A stretch of DNA of 64,000 bases from JAJRTE01 sp964418585 (GTDB lineage: Bacteria > Myxococcota_A > UBA796 > JAJRTE01): contig CAYQMG010000188.1 of the NCBI GenBank assembly GCA_964418585.1, positions 1-64,000 of the forward strand, written 5' to 3'. Made by a program: the position numbers and the translations under genes. A model generated the notes under the pieces. That model did no database searches and was not told the DNA's origin. It saw only the letters and a program-made list of their open reading frames with translations. Below, one piece after another: positions 1 to 8,764 of the stretch (positions within the stretch are counted from its first letter, which is position 1; every line of letters begins with the position of its first letter).

Positions 1-524
1 CGAAACACGCGCTCCGGGTCCCAGCTAAACAGGTTCCAGAGCGCGTTGTGCGGCGCGTCGGGGACCTCCCCAAGAACCACCACCCGGACACGACGTCCCC
101 CCCACCTCACATTATAAACCCCTTCCTGCTCCTTCGTAAGCGTCGCTTCCCGGGAAAGGCCGCTCGGATACCGCGTGGTCACTGCGATCATCCGGAAGTC
201 CGACAGGGACGCCAAGGGACCCCGGGAAGGGCTGCACTGCTTCCGGTAGTTCACAAAATGGCCCAGAAACTCGTCCATGGCCCAGGCGTCCAGGGACTCA
301 CGAAGGGATTTGTAGGTGAGCAAGTTGTGTCGACTCAGGTCGTCCAGGCCGTCCGGCGGGTTCGGCAACTCCACCAGGGCGTCCTGTTCGACTTCGATCG
401 CGATGATGGCCACGTCGAGGAACTGTTGCTTGAGGGAGAGGTCCTTTTCGAGTTCGACCCGGTAGCTGGTTCCGTGATAGAGGTCGGTGAGTCCGAGTCC
501 GAACAGGCGGTGCCATGGGATCAT
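1..524 (-). CDS. Conserved hypothetical protein, 3' end outside window (nuclease-like family, tentative)
   Basis: About 174 N-terminal residues are visible and the frame stays open to the window edge, so the C-terminus is missing. The start ATG is preceded at 5 bases by an AGAGG ribosome site. The protein begins MIPWHRLFGLGLTDLY and continues with VELEKDLSLKQQFLDVAII. I recognise this opening from a widespread family of unnamed proteins in cyanobacteria and planctomycetes, which may be related to PD-(D/E)XK or transposase-associated nucleases. The conserved acidic and lysine residues of that stretch (E-x-D-L-S-x-K-x-x-x-L-D) would fit a nuclease core, but this assignment is only inference. 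The later segment WGGRRVRVVVLGEVPDAPHN also looks like a genuine folded protein. A good promoter lies just upstream, so this is probably an expressed gene and not a shadow frame. Confidence 0.75.
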   Translation of the reverse strand, partial: MIPWHRLFGLGLTDLYHGTSYRVELEKDLSLKQQFLDVAIIAIEVEQDALVELPNPPDGLDDLSRHNLLTYKSLRESLDAWAMDEFLGHFVNYRKQCSPSRGPLASLSDFRMIAVTTRYPSGLSREATLTKEQEGVYNVRWGGRRVRVVVLGEVPDAPHNALWNLFSWDPERVF

Positions 525-587
525 GAGGTCCTCTTGGATGGATACAAACAGGGATTCCTGCTGGGGTGTGCACGGAGTGACACGGGA

Positions 588-616
588 AATATGACAAAAA
601 ATCATCCTGATGTCAA
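588..616 (-). promoter_or_regulatory. Sigma-70-type promoter for the gene at 1-524
   Basis: On the minus strand a perfect TTGACA (611-616) is followed by a 17-base spacer and CATATT (588-593). The predicted start of transcription is near 580, giving a leader of about 55 bases to the ATG at 524. Confidence 0.6.
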
Positions 617-711
617 TCATGAGAGATTTGGTGGCGGGTCTGAGCGTACTCGACTCTACCCCGTTCGAGCCGTCCGCGTGCGCTGCGAGGTGAGATGGAT
701 GGTGCCGGTTG

Positions 712-720
712 TGTTACAAT
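712..720 (+). promoter_or_regulatory. Possible extended -10 promoter for the lipoprotein gene
   Basis: TGTTACAAT combines a TACAAT -10 hexamer (715-720) with an upstream TG at 712-713. No convincing -35 box is seen. It sits about 150 bases before the GTG start at 871. The rest of 525-870 shows no other feature. Confidence 0.35.
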
Positions 721-870
721 GGCCCGCAACAGAAATCCGACGCGAGGGGATGAACTGTGCCTCGACATGACAGTCTACCGGCACCGGTCGGCCCGGCATG
801 CCAGTTGGCTCGCTTCTGCTTCGGATTTCGCAGGACATTTCGAGGCAGCGTAGAGGTAGGGACGAACGCA

Positions 871-1293
871 GTGACTGGCAGCTTCACGCGAACCTTCGGG
901 ACAGCAGTTTTTCTGGCACTTCTTGCGCTCCTGTTCGGCTCTTCGTGTGACACCTTCGGGCTGCCTGCCTACCGCCCACCAGAGGAAATCCAGTCGACCG
1001 CAGGAGAGGGGAAGGCGGACATCCTCGACATCAATCCCAAATTCGGCCGAATTGGGGAAGAGACCACCATCAATATTCGCGGGATCAATACCACGTTTAC
1101 AGACTCCACCACTGTATCCTTCCCGGACGAACCCGAGATTGAGGTGCTCGACTTGAATGTGCTCGACGTGATGGAGATGGATGTGCTGATCTCCATTGGT
1201 GTGAGAGCAGTTCCGGGTGAGCACGCGCTGGAGGTGACCACCGACGCAGATGGGACCCTCTCTTACCGGGAAGGCTTCGTCGTGGTCGAATGA
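871..1293 (+). CDS. Small lipoprotein with IPT/TIG-like domain
   Basis: This is a predicted 140-residue exported lipoprotein. I chose the GTG at 871 over upstream in-frame starts because AGGGA lies 8 bases before it and the protein then begins with a typical signal sequence: a short basic N-terminus, a hydrophobic run (TAVFLALLALLF) and a lipobox-like SSC. After the lipid-attached cysteine there is a short proline-rich linker. It is followed by a single beta-rich domain (about residues 52-140) with the pattern ILDINPKFGRIGEETTINI and VPGEHALEVTT, which resembles IPT/TIG immunoglobulin-like folds. Its partner and role are unknown. The next reading frame starts before its stop codon, so the two may be cotranslated. 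Confidence 0.7.
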   Translation: MTGSFTRTFGTAVFLALLALLFGSSCDTFGLPAYRPPEEIQSTAGEGKADILDINPKFGRIGEETTINIRGINTTFTDSTTVSFPDEPEIEVLDLNVLDVMEMDVLISIGVRAVPGEHALEVTTDADGTLSYREGFVVVE

Positions 1294-2080
1294 CCTGGTC
1301 GAGCAACTGACGAATGCCCTTATGTTTTTCTGCCGCCTGGTCGATAGACAGGATGGAGAATGGGAGCCGTTCTCGTTCCTGGCGGAGGAGACAGCGATGG
1401 AAGGGCAAAGACTGCTTGCCGAAAAGCTCGAGGCGGGGCCGATTCGTCGACTTGCGGTCCTGTCCCGCTGGATGGCCGCGATGGACGTCAACGACGCGCT
1501 GGTGCAATTGCTCGAGGAATCCCTGGAAGATTTGCGGGACATCCTTTTGCGACTGAAAGCGTCTCGAGGTGCACAGGCGGCCGGCGGCGTCTACTGGCAT
1601 GCGGCCTGGGAGGAGGAGCCGCACTGCGTCGATCCTCGAGAGGCAGCTGTGTCGGACGAAATAGCGTCCCTTGACACGGTGGAGATGGATACACAGGCAT
1701 TGGCTCGAGCCAAGGCACTCGGGACAGCCCATGTCCGTGGGGGAACCTCTGGGCAAGCGTCCCTACCCCCAGGGTTGCTTCCTGGCGACGGCCCGATGCC
1801 GGATGAGGTCGGGGTCGCGCGTCCCTTGAGAGATCCACGACGCTCGACTCGAGGCTCGGGGACCCTGGTACGAAAGCCTTACGGTGAGCATGGGACTCGA
1901 GGTTCCGGCCGGGTCGACGGATCTTCGGGCAGTGATGGCCGTTACCTCCGCGGGTCGGACCCCGGAGCGCCGATTCCTCCGTCTCGAGCAGGAGGGATGG
2001 GCCGCCCCCAGCAGGAGGAACCAGACCGGGAATTCCAAAGCCTCCTGGAGAACGCCCTCGCCGAACTGCTCGCCTCGTGA
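1250..2080 (+). CDS. Hypothetical protein, start and frame uncertain
   Basis: No family is recognised. The N-terminal part is helical and protein-like (for example LVQLLEESLEDLRDILLRLK). The C-terminal third is low in complexity but ends in a plausible helix (REFQSLLENALAELLAS). Three starts are possible: ATG 1250 (GGAGGTGA about 11 bases upstream, overlapping the lipoprotein gene), ATG 1322 (no clear ribosome site) and ATG 1397 (GGAGGAGA 5 bases upstream, the best site). The stop overlaps an ATG in another frame (TGATG at 2078-2082). A third frame, open from 1884 to 2327, ends in an ATGA overlap with the following radical SAM gene. This chain may mean that one longer gene has been broken by frameshifts. 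Confidence 0.45.
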   Translation: MGPSLTGKASSWSNDLVEQLTNALMFFCRLVDRQDGEWEPFSFLAEETAMEGQRLLAEKLEAGPIRRLAVLSRWMAAMDVNDALVQLLEESLEDLRDILLRLKASRGAQAAGGVYWHAAWEEEPHCVDPREAAVSDEIASLDTVEMDTQALARAKALGTAHVRGGTSGQASLPPGLLPGDGPMPDEVGVARPLRDPRRSTRGSGTLVRKPYGEHGTRGSGRVDGSSGSDGRYLRGSDPGAPIPPSRAGGMGRPQQEEPDREFQSLLENALAELLAS

Positions 2081-2323
2081 TGTACGTTCAAGTGGTTCGC
2101 TTGCCGCGCTGCGGGTCAGGTCAATCGCCCGATCTCGTTCCTCCCTCAGGGCTCCTCTTGACCCTCGACTTCCAGACAGGCATAGTTTCCGGGAACTCGA
2201 TGGTCCTGGGAGCCGGGCTCAAAATGGCGAAGTCCGGTTCGTGTCGACCCTCAGCGAAGCCGGTGTCCCGGGACCGGGGGGCGTCGAGGCGGGCGAGGCC
2301 AAGGCCTGGAGCGGGGCAGGTCG

Positions 2324-3463
2324 ATGAACGAGCACCCTCAGCAAGCGATCGCAGAACGGATGCTGGACTGGTACCAGGGCAAACCCCGCGGCCCTTACAC
2401 CCTTGAACTCTATCCCACACTTCGGTGCAACCTGGACTGCGCATTCTGTGATACCACATACCGGAAGGCGAAGCGGCACGGAGAATTGTCTCTGGAACGG
2501 TATCGACGGCTGGTGGTCGAGGCCGCAGAACTGGAAGTGGCTCGATGCTACATCCTGGGTGGAGGCGAACCCCTGGTCGCTCGCTCGGTGTCGCTCGAAC
2601 TCATGCGCGGGCTCAAATCCCATGAAATCCAGGGGATTCTGGGAACCAACGGGACCCTGTTCAGCGATCGCGTCGTTTCGGAACTGGTCGACATCGGATG
2701 GGACGAAATCCATTTCAGCCTCGACGGAGCCACCGAGACGGTCCACGACCATCTGCGTGGAAGGAAGGGCGTATTCCGCAAGGTCACCGAGACCATGCGC
2801 CGCTTCGACGAATTGAAGCAGACTCGCAGCCGGACTTTCCCCCGAATGGTCATCCACACGGTGGTCACTCGGGAAAACTACCTTCAGTTGCCGGACCTGG
2901 TGGGGCTGGCCGCCCGTCTGGGGTGCTATCGGGTCAATTTCGACGCACTCATCGCGTATCGACCGGAGCAGGAGGCCCTGAAACTGTCTCCGGATGACCG
3001 TGCAAGGCTCCCGGACATCGCACGCGCAGCTCTGGAAATCGCCGAACGACTCGGCGTGGAAACCACCCTTGACCAGTTCCTGGAAACCAGGACGCTCGCA
3101 CGCGGCCAGATGCTGTTCCCTCCGGTTCGGTGCCACGACGTGCTGCACGCTGCTTGCTTGAACCCATGGCACCACCTGGTCATTCATCACGACGGGCGGG
3201 TCGGTCCATGCTGTGTCATCTCACCTGCCGAGCACGCAGACTCCGTCCGAAGTCGCAGTCTCCACGACGTCTGGTTCCATGGAAATACATTCAGCGAACT
3301 GCGCGAAGCCATGGTCTCCGGGGCGATGAATCCGGGGTGCCGGAACTGCAGCATGGCCATCATCAGTCAAAACGACGCAATCCGGGATTGGTACGATCCG
3401 TTGCTAAGGCGCTTGCCCCGTGGCCCCAAGTCCAATGACACGGGCGCAGGAGGCGTGCTATGA
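2324..3463 (+). CDS. Radical SAM protein with SPASM-like C-terminus
   Basis: A 379-residue radical SAM enzyme. The [4Fe-4S] cluster motif CNLDCAFC lies at residues 35-42 (CX3CX2C), followed by the glycine-rich SAM-binding stretch ILGGGEPL. The C-terminal region carries further cysteines (PCCVIS and PGCRNC) in the pattern of SPASM auxiliary-cluster domains. Such proteins modify peptides or proteins, or act as anaerobic maturases; the substrate here is unknown. The start is chosen for a GGGGCAGG site just upstream. Its last codons overlap the next radical SAM gene by four bases (ATGA), so the two are surely cotranslated. No candidate precursor peptide was seen nearby. Confidence 0.9.
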   Translation: MNEHPQQAIAERMLDWYQGKPRGPYTLELYPTLRCNLDCAFCDTTYRKAKRHGELSLERYRRLVVEAAELEVARCYILGGGEPLVARSVSLELMRGLKSHEIQGILGTNGTLFSDRVVSELVDIGWDEIHFSLDGATETVHDHLRGRKGVFRKVTETMRRFDELKQTRSRTFPRMVIHTVVTRENYLQLPDLVGLAARLGCYRVNFDALIAYRPEQEALKLSPDDRARLPDIARAALEIAERLGVETTLDQFLETRTLARGQMLFPPVRCHDVLHAACLNPWHHLVIHHDGRVGPCCVISPAEHADSVRSRSLHDVWFHGNTFSELREAMVSGAMNPGCRNCSMAIISQNDAIRDWYDPLLRRLPRGPKSNDTGAGGVL

Positions 3464-4230
3464 CCGTCTATTTGAATCTGGAACTTACAGACCGTTGCAA
3501 CCTGCGGTGCCGCATGTGTGGTCAGGCCCAGGCCGACCAGGTGCACGAGGCGCCGGAGACGTTCATGTCCTGGGAAACCTGGTGCGCCTTGCTGGAGAAT
3601 CTGGAGGGCTATCGGGACGAGATTTCTCTTTGCCCCCACTGGCTCGGTGAGCCCACCTTTCACCCCGAGTTCGATCGGTTCATTCGCCATGCGTTCGAGC
3701 GGAATCGAGGGAATCGCCTGTTTCGTGAGTTCAAGCTGCACACCAACGCTGTCGTGTTCGACGCGACCCGGGTTGAAGTCTTGCTTGACTGCGCTGCCAT
3801 GGCGAATCAGGCTTCGGATACCTTCCGAGGGGTTCATTTTTCGGTCGACGCGTTTCACCGCCGTACCTACGCCGTGGTGAAAGGGGTGGACGTGCGGGAT
3901 CGTGTCTACGCGAACATCGAGCGCTTCCTTGAGCGCAGGCGGGCACGGGGCATCGAGTTCCCCAAGGTGACATTGGCATTCATCGTCATGCCCGAGAACC
4001 GGAGTGAGGTGGCGTCGTTCGTGTCCTACTGGAAGCAGGTGCTCGAGGCTGGTGGAGAGCGGGTGGATCTGGTCGGAGACTGGCCGTCCGGGGATCGGGA
4101 TGCGATCTACCTACGGCGACTGAATCAGCAGGATCAGGAAGCGGCAAACCGTCTTCACCGGGAAGCTCTGTTGGAGATGGGCTTGATCGACCCGGGAGCG
4201 GACTGGACGATTGCAGAGCAGTCGTTTTGA
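3460..4230 (+). CDS. Radical SAM protein, N-terminal half of a split radical SAM/SPASM enzyme
   Basis: 256 residues with the cluster motif CNLRCRMC at residues 13-20 and a partial radical SAM barrel (HWLGEPTFHPEF corresponds to the GGEP region). The frame stops at a TGA (4228-4230) directly after a TTTT run. The missing SPASM domain lies immediately downstream in the next frame. If one T were absent, the reading EQSF would run on without a break into EEEEMRRRRPC of the following ORF and give about 371 residues, close to the 379 of the upstream paralogue. It may be a true split gene, a programmed frameshift, a mutation or a sequencing error. Confidence 0.85.
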   Translation: MTVYLNLELTDRCNLRCRMCGQAQADQVHEAPETFMSWETWCALLENLEGYRDEISLCPHWLGEPTFHPEFDRFIRHAFERNRGNRLFREFKLHTNAVVFDATRVEVLLDCAAMANQASDTFRGVHFSVDAFHRRTYAVVKGVDVRDRVYANIERFLERRRARGIEFPKVTLAFIVMPENRSEVASFVSYWKQVLEAGGERVDLVGDWPSGDRDAIYLRRLNQQDQEAANRLHREALLEMGLIDPGADWTIAEQSF

Positions 4231-4240
4231 GGAGGAGGAG

Positions 4241-4576
4241 ATGCGGCGTCGTCGGCCTTGTGCAGGACTTTGGAACACGCCCATGGTGCACCTCAACGGC
4301 GACCTGACCACCTGTTGTTTGGACACTGGGCTCAAGAATCGCCTGGGCAACCTGTGCGAGCAGTCCCTGGAAGACTTGTGGCATGGTCCGACGATCCATG
4401 TCTGGCGATTGGCCCAGATTCGTGGCGACTTTGGCTCGAGCGGGCCATACTGCACCGAATGCGATTGGTGGTCTGCCGGAACCTATCCCGACGCGCTCAT
4501 CGAACGGTACCTTGAGCAGACAGGAGAGTGGGAGTTGTTGGCGGTATTCCGGGAGGGGAGGGCGCGGGAACGCTGA
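4241..4576 (+). CDS. SPASM domain, C-terminal half of the split radical SAM enzyme
   Basis: 111 residues from ATG 4241, which follows a GGAGGAGGAG stretch placed 11 bases after the stop of the radical SAM half. The sequence has the order expected of a SPASM domain: RRPCAGLW, then LNGDLTTCCLDTG, then PYCTECDWW. These cysteines would ligate auxiliary iron-sulfur clusters. The very strong ribosome site could support independent translation of this half. Equally, the GAGGAG run is simply the coding sequence for Glu-Glu in the fused frame. The gene converges with the TonB-like gene 10 bases further on. Confidence 0.8.
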   Translation: MRRRRPCAGLWNTPMVHLNGDLTTCCLDTGLKNRLGNLCEQSLEDLWHGPTIHVWRLAQIRGDFGSSGPYCTECDWWSAGTYPDALIERYLEQTGEWELLAVFREGRARER

Positions 4577-4586
4577 TGGTCTGGGC

Positions 4587-6005
4587 TTACCTTGGCCAGG
4601 CGATTCCAGGGAACATGACATTGGCTCGAGGATCGACCGCCGAGTAGCGGGCGGCCCCCCGCGACAGGGTGACTGTGAATCCCACCGAGGGGAGTACCGC
4701 CTGGCCGCTGCTGTCCAGCAAGCCGGGGGGAGGAGGAGGAAACGGAGCGGCGATTCGAAAAGCATCCAGAGTCGCCTCGTCGAAGGCGCGGACACCACAA
4801 GTTCGGACCAGTGAAATGGACGCCAGGTTGCCGTTTCGATCGAGGACCACGTGCACCACCGTGGTGTATTCAGTTCGTGTCAACCGCTCTCGTATCGGTC
4901 CGATGTTGTCCAGGGCCTGGGTCCAGTAGAAGTTTACCTGGCGCTTGATCTTCTGAATATAGCCGAAGTAGCGGAACTCCTTGGCATTGAGCATGGTGGC
5001 GTCCCCGGGTTTTTCGCGTATGAAGTCGTTGGTGGGTGCTCCAGCAAACGTGCCTTGTTGGAGTTGCACCGGGGAGCTCCCATCGTCGCCACCTCCTCCG
5101 CCCTCGCCGAATCGGACTGAGTCCGGGAAGAGGTCAATGGGGCGGGCGACGCCTGTGTCTGCACCATCCTGGGTTCGTTCTCCGGGCGATTTCAACTCCC
5201 GGTGCGGCCGGGCGAGCAGTGAGCGCGGGTCCAGCAGGGCCACTGCCGCAGACCTCGAGAACGACGCCTCCACCCCCGGCTGCGCCTCGGTTCCGGTGTT
5301 TTCGGAAGAAGCCTCCGGGATTGAATCCGCCTCCTCTGCCCCCGTGGTTTTCGGAGACGCCCCGGGAGGTGGTAGCGGCGCTCGAGCCGCCCGGGTAGTG
5401 GCCTTTCGAGGCAAGGAAGCCATGCGCGTCCCTTCTGGTGAACCCGCGGTTCCCCGCTCGAGAGCCGAATCTCCTGCCAGCCTCGCCTTGGCGTCACCTT
5501 CCTCCCCATGAGCCAGCGACGTCTTGTCCGTGTAGGTGGGTCCGAGCACGTCGGAGTTCACCTTGTAGCGTCGACTGACCGTCTCCTCTTCCACCCGATG
5601 GTCCGCTCGAGACATGTACTCCGCGTCCTCGGGGGCCACTTGAGGGTGCAAAGGGTCTGCCAGTTCCACCAGTTGTCCCGTGAGCGTGGAACGCGCCCGG
5701 GGAGATGGGCGGTGCTCCGGGAGTTTTTCTGGGTCTCGAGGCAGTGCGGCGATTTCCTCGGGGGTCAGATCCACGTCACTGTTTGGAAGGCTCGTTCCGG
5801 TCGCATAGGCGGACGGTTGGGCCTCCAAGGCCGCCAGTTCCTGCTCGCTCACCGTGTAGACTTCCATCACGGTCGGAGGGGTGGAGGCCAGGTGGCGCTG
5901 GGCGAGCCAGAAGATCAGCAGGAGGCCGATGTGCAGCAACGCGGACACGAACAGGCTGGACTGGACGGCCGTGCTGCGTTCTCTTCTCGCTGCTGCGGTG
6001 GTCAA
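4587..6005 (-). CDS. TonB/TolA-like energy-transducer protein
   Basis: 472 residues. The N-terminus has one membrane segment (SSLFVSALLHIGLLLIFWLA, about residues 16-35), typical of TonB-type inner-membrane anchors. A long, charged, proline-rich and poorly conserved periplasmic linker follows, with a glycine/aspartate run (GEGGGGGDDG). The C-terminal 130 residues resemble a TonB/TolA C-terminal domain, with YFGYIQKIKRQVNFYW followed by VVHVVLDRNGNLASISLVR and FDEATLDAFRIAAPFPPPP. The family carries proton-motive energy from ExbBD or TolQR to outer-membrane receptors. No exbB/exbD genes lie in the window, so its partners are elsewhere. Confidence 0.85.
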   Translation of the reverse strand: MTTAAARRERSTAVQSSLFVSALLHIGLLLIFWLAQRHLASTPPTVMEVYTVSEQELAALEAQPSAYATGTSLPNSDVDLTPEEIAALPRDPEKLPEHRPSPRARSTLTGQLVELADPLHPQVAPEDAEYMSRADHRVEEETVSRRYKVNSDVLGPTYTDKTSLAHGEEGDAKARLAGDSALERGTAGSPEGTRMASLPRKATTRAARAPLPPPGASPKTTGAEEADSIPEASSENTGTEAQPGVEASFSRSAAVALLDPRSLLARPHRELKSPGERTQDGADTGVARPIDLFPDSVRFGEGGGGGDDGSSPVQLQQGTFAGAPTNDFIREKPGDATMLNAKEFRYFGYIQKIKRQVNFYWTQALDNIGPIRERLTRTEYTTVVHVVLDRNGNLASISLVRTCGVRAFDEATLDAFRIAAPFPPPPPGLLDSSGQAVLPSVGFTVTLSRGAARYSAVDPRANVMFPGIAWPR

Positions 6006-6068
6006 CGTCGTGTGCCTTCCTCTGAACAGTCTGCGGGAATGTCGGTGTGGATACCAGCACTCCCCTTC

Positions 6069-6077
6069 ATTCTAGCA
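6069..6077 (-). promoter_or_regulatory. Extended -10 promoter for the TonB-like gene
   Basis: On the minus strand TGC precedes TAGAAT (6069-6074), an extended -10 element. No clear -35 is seen. The predicted leader to the ATG at 6005 is about 55 bases. Nothing further is recognised between here and moeA (6078-6403). Confidence 0.4.
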
Positions 6078-6403
6078 TGGACCCTTCACCAGTAACATTG
6101 TTCCCGCCCCGCCCGATTTCAAGCCATCGGGCTCCGAATTCGGGGTAGCACCGGGGAGGTCGGACGTGTTTCGCAGTGATTCGAAAAGTTGAGGTGGAGG
6201 GGCAGTGAACCGGCACTGAGAACGGTCTATGCGTTCAGTTTCGGGCCGCCCGTGATTGACGGCCAGAGGGGGATGATGTACATCTCCCCGTGCATGTCGT
6301 CGTGGGTGGTCCGGACCGTGGCGGGCGTTGCCGGGTTCTGTGCCGTGACTGCCACGAGCGAGGGACGGGCGTCGGGCAAGGGTGCCCGGGGAGGAGAGAC
6401 ATC

Positions 6404-7660
6404 GTGCTGGAAACAAAGGAAGCACTGGACGTAATCTTGGGAAAGACCAGCAGATTGGGAGTGGAGCGGGTGTCCCTCCTGGACGCGCTGGGCAGGGTGC
6501 TCGCCGAGGATATCCATGCCGCGAGGCAGCAACCTCCCTGGGACAACTCGGCCATGGATGGGTATGCGGTGCGGGCCGCGGACGTTCAGGGGGCCACGCC
6601 GGAATCGCCGGTGCGCTTGCGCGTGGTCGAGGAGATCCTGGCGGGGGACCTGCCCCGTCGGCGGATTGGTTCCGGGGAGGCGAGTCGGATCATGACCGGT
6701 GCGCCGATTCCGGAGGGTGCAGACGCCGTGGTACGGGTGGAGGACACGGACCGAGGCGGAGACGATGTGGTCCTGGTTCGTCGGGCGGTGAAGTCGGGCC
6801 GCGACATTCGTCGTGCTGGAGAGGACCAGGAAGTGGGAGACCTGTTGGTTCCCGCAGGCAAATCGCTTCGTCCCGGGGAGATCGGGGTGATCGCCGGGGC
6901 GCCGCGATCGTTTGTGACCGTGTATCGTCGCCCTGTGGTCGCGGTGATTGCCACCGGAGACGAGTTGGCCGAGCCCGACACGGCCCCCGGGCCTTCCCGG
7001 ATTGTGAATACGAGTTCCTACTCGATCGCCGCGATGGTTCAGGATGCCGGTGCGCGGCCGGTGGTCCTGCCCATCGCCCGGGACGACCGGGGGTCGTTGG
7101 AGGCCGCGTTTGCCGAGGCGCTTCGGGCGGACGTGGTGGTGAGCGTTGGAGGAGTGAGCATGGGCGAGCGGGACCTGGTGCGTGCCGCGCTCGAGGCCCA
7201 GGGGGTGAGCATGCACTTCTGGAAGGTGCGCGTGACCCCTGGCAAGCCGTTGGCGTTCGGCACTGCAGGCTCGCGCCTGGTGTTTGGTCTACCCGGGAAC
7301 CCGGTCTCGTGCATGGTCTCGTTCGAGCTTTTCGTGAGGCCTGCGCTGCTCAAGCTGGCTGGCCACCGAAGGATCTTTCGGCGCGCATTGCAGGCGACCT
7401 TGACCGAGGGGATCCCGAAGCGGAAGGACCATACACACTACCTGCGCGTCCGGCTCGAGCGGGAAGGGGGGGGGTGGAAGGCCTGCTCGGTGGGGCCGCA
7501 AGGGAGCGGAATCCTTCGCTCCATGACCCTTGCCGACGGTCTGGCTGTCGGCCCACGGGAAGCCCTGGCCCTGGAGGCCGGCGCCCAGGTGTGGGTCCTC
7601 CCCCTTGACGACCTTTGGGCCATGTCCGAAGAGCGCCCGGACTGGTGTTCGTACGTGTGA
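6404..7660 (+). CDS. moeA: Molybdopterin molybdenumtransferase MoeA
   Basis: MoeA inserts molybdate into adenylylated molybdopterin, the last step of molybdenum cofactor synthesis in the cytoplasm. I chose the GTG at 6404 because GGAGGAGA lies 7-8 bases upstream and the protein then begins LETKEALDVILGKTSRLG, as family members do. This gives 418 residues, close to the usual 400-410. The signature PPWDNSAMDGYAVRAAD is near residue 50. The MoCF-type domain is seen in VVVSVGGVSMGERDLV and in FGLPGNPVSCMVSFELFVRP. The C-terminal domain IV is also present. No other cofactor genes lie nearby. Confidence 0.93.
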   Translation: MLETKEALDVILGKTSRLGVERVSLLDALGRVLAEDIHAARQQPPWDNSAMDGYAVRAADVQGATPESPVRLRVVEEILAGDLPRRRIGSGEASRIMTGAPIPEGADAVVRVEDTDRGGDDVVLVRRAVKSGRDIRRAGEDQEVGDLLVPAGKSLRPGEIGVIAGAPRSFVTVYRRPVVAVIATGDELAEPDTAPGPSRIVNTSSYSIAAMVQDAGARPVVLPIARDDRGSLEAAFAEALRADVVVSVGGVSMGERDLVRAALEAQGVSMHFWKVRVTPGKPLAFGTAGSRLVFGLPGNPVSCMVSFELFVRPALLKLAGHRRIFRRALQATLTEGIPKRKDHTHYLRVRLEREGGGWKACSVGPQGSGILRSMTLADGLAVGPREALALEAGAQVWVLPLDDLWAMSEERPDWCSYV

Positions 7661-7699
7661 CACCTGCGTGCCTGGGCGGCCCGTTTCCCTTCGCCTGTC

Positions 7700-8491
7700 T
7701 CACCCGTGGACGTGGTCGCCGATACGTCGCACCCGCGCCATTTCCGATTCGGACAGAGGACCCGCATCCAGGGTGGGAAGCGCCTCGAGCCATTGTTGCT
7801 CGTTTGCTGGGCCGGTCATGCATGCATCCACGTTCGGGTTGCTGAGGGCGAATCGGTAGCAGTCGGAGGCAGCGAGTGGACGTTCGCCTCGAGGCATTTT
7901 TCTGGCCTTGAGGAGTTGGCCCCACCGGGTGGCCGTGTATGAGAGAATGCCGGGCCGGTTTTCGGCGGGGAGGAACGGGAAGATATCCTTTTCTGCACCG
8001 CGGTGTGCTGCATTGTACCGGACCATGAACACGTCAAATGGGTGGTCTGTCCGTTGGGCCAGGGCTCCGAAGTAGGGCCTGTGGTGCCCGGATACGGCAA
8101 TGAAACGCGCCTTGCCCGCCTCCTTCAGTTCGAGCGCCGCGTCCATGACGCGCCGAGGGGGATCCTGGTTGTACCAGCCCAGCAGCAGGATGTCTGCGTG
8201 GTCCAGACCCAGGGAGCGCAAACCGCGCTCGAACATCGGAGCCAGGAGTCGGCCCGTCCGGTCGTACGATTGCAGAACGATCACCATTCGGTCCCGTTCA
8301 GTGGGAATCAAGTTGCGAAGGCCGCGCGCGAATCGAGGACGGCGAATCGAGCCCCAGTAAAACAGGTTGATCCCGTGCTCGTGGTAGGCCTGTTCCACCA
8401 CGTGTGCCGGCACTCCGTAGCTGGCACTGAGGCCCAGACGGCTCACCTCGAGCCCGGTGCGACCCAGAATGGTTCGTGTCCTGAAATTCAT
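7700..8491 (-). CDS. Aldo/keto reductase family protein
   Basis: 263 residues from ATG 8491, preceded by GGAGG at 6 bases; longer in-frame starts upstream lack this. The beginning TILGRTGLEVSRLGLSASYG is the classic aldo/keto reductase opening, and FERGLRSLGLDHADILLLGWYNQ matches the middle of the barrel. The usual DTAxxYG active-site loop is altered to INLFYWGS, and the C-terminal NADPH-binding motif is weak (ALSNPNVDACMTGPANEQQW). The protein may therefore be an atypical or non-oxidoreductase member. It converges with moeA and is divergent from nifJ. Confidence 0.85.
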   Translation of the reverse strand: MNFRTRTILGRTGLEVSRLGLSASYGVPAHVVEQAYHEHGINLFYWGSIRRPRFARGLRNLIPTERDRMVIVLQSYDRTGRLLAPMFERGLRSLGLDHADILLLGWYNQDPPRRVMDAALELKEAGKARFIAVSGHHRPYFGALAQRTDHPFDVFMVRYNAAHRGAEKDIFPFLPAENRPGILSYTATRWGQLLKARKMPRGERPLAASDCYRFALSNPNVDACMTGPANEQQWLEALPTLDAGPLSESEMARVRRIGDHVHG

Positions 8492-8673
8492 GGTATGCCT
8501 CCGTCGCATGCCGGCCGAATGAACCGTATCGCCTTGGCGGGCACGTGAATCGGCCGACGGTGCATCGCCGGGATTCAGTATGGCGGGGAACACCCGGTGC
8601 GTCCACCCGAAAACCGGGTCGGAATCGGCGGAGGGAGTATCGCTTGCAGGGCAGCCGGTGATGTGCAATCTCG

Positions 8674-8702
8674 TTGACATGTCCGGAGATATCCTGTAGT
8701 CA
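8674..8702 (+). promoter_or_regulatory. Possible promoter for nifJ
   Basis: A perfect TTGACA (8674-8679) is followed after 17 bases by TAGTCA, a poor -10. It lies about 60 bases before the nifJ start in the 273-base region between divergent genes. Confidence 0.35.
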
Positions 8703-8764
8703 GGACGTTCGTTCCGCACGTCAGTTTCAAAAAAAGGAATCGTATTCACCGAGGAGTGTGAGCC

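Noticed and set aside
48..770. Plus-strand frame of 240 codons at the left edge
   Set aside because: The minus strand gives a protein with a family-like opening, a ribosome site and a good promoter.
2080..4576. RiPP biosynthesis cluster around the two radical SAM proteins
   Set aside because: No precursor-like short peptide, protease or exporter was found beside them; the possibility remains open but has no direct support.
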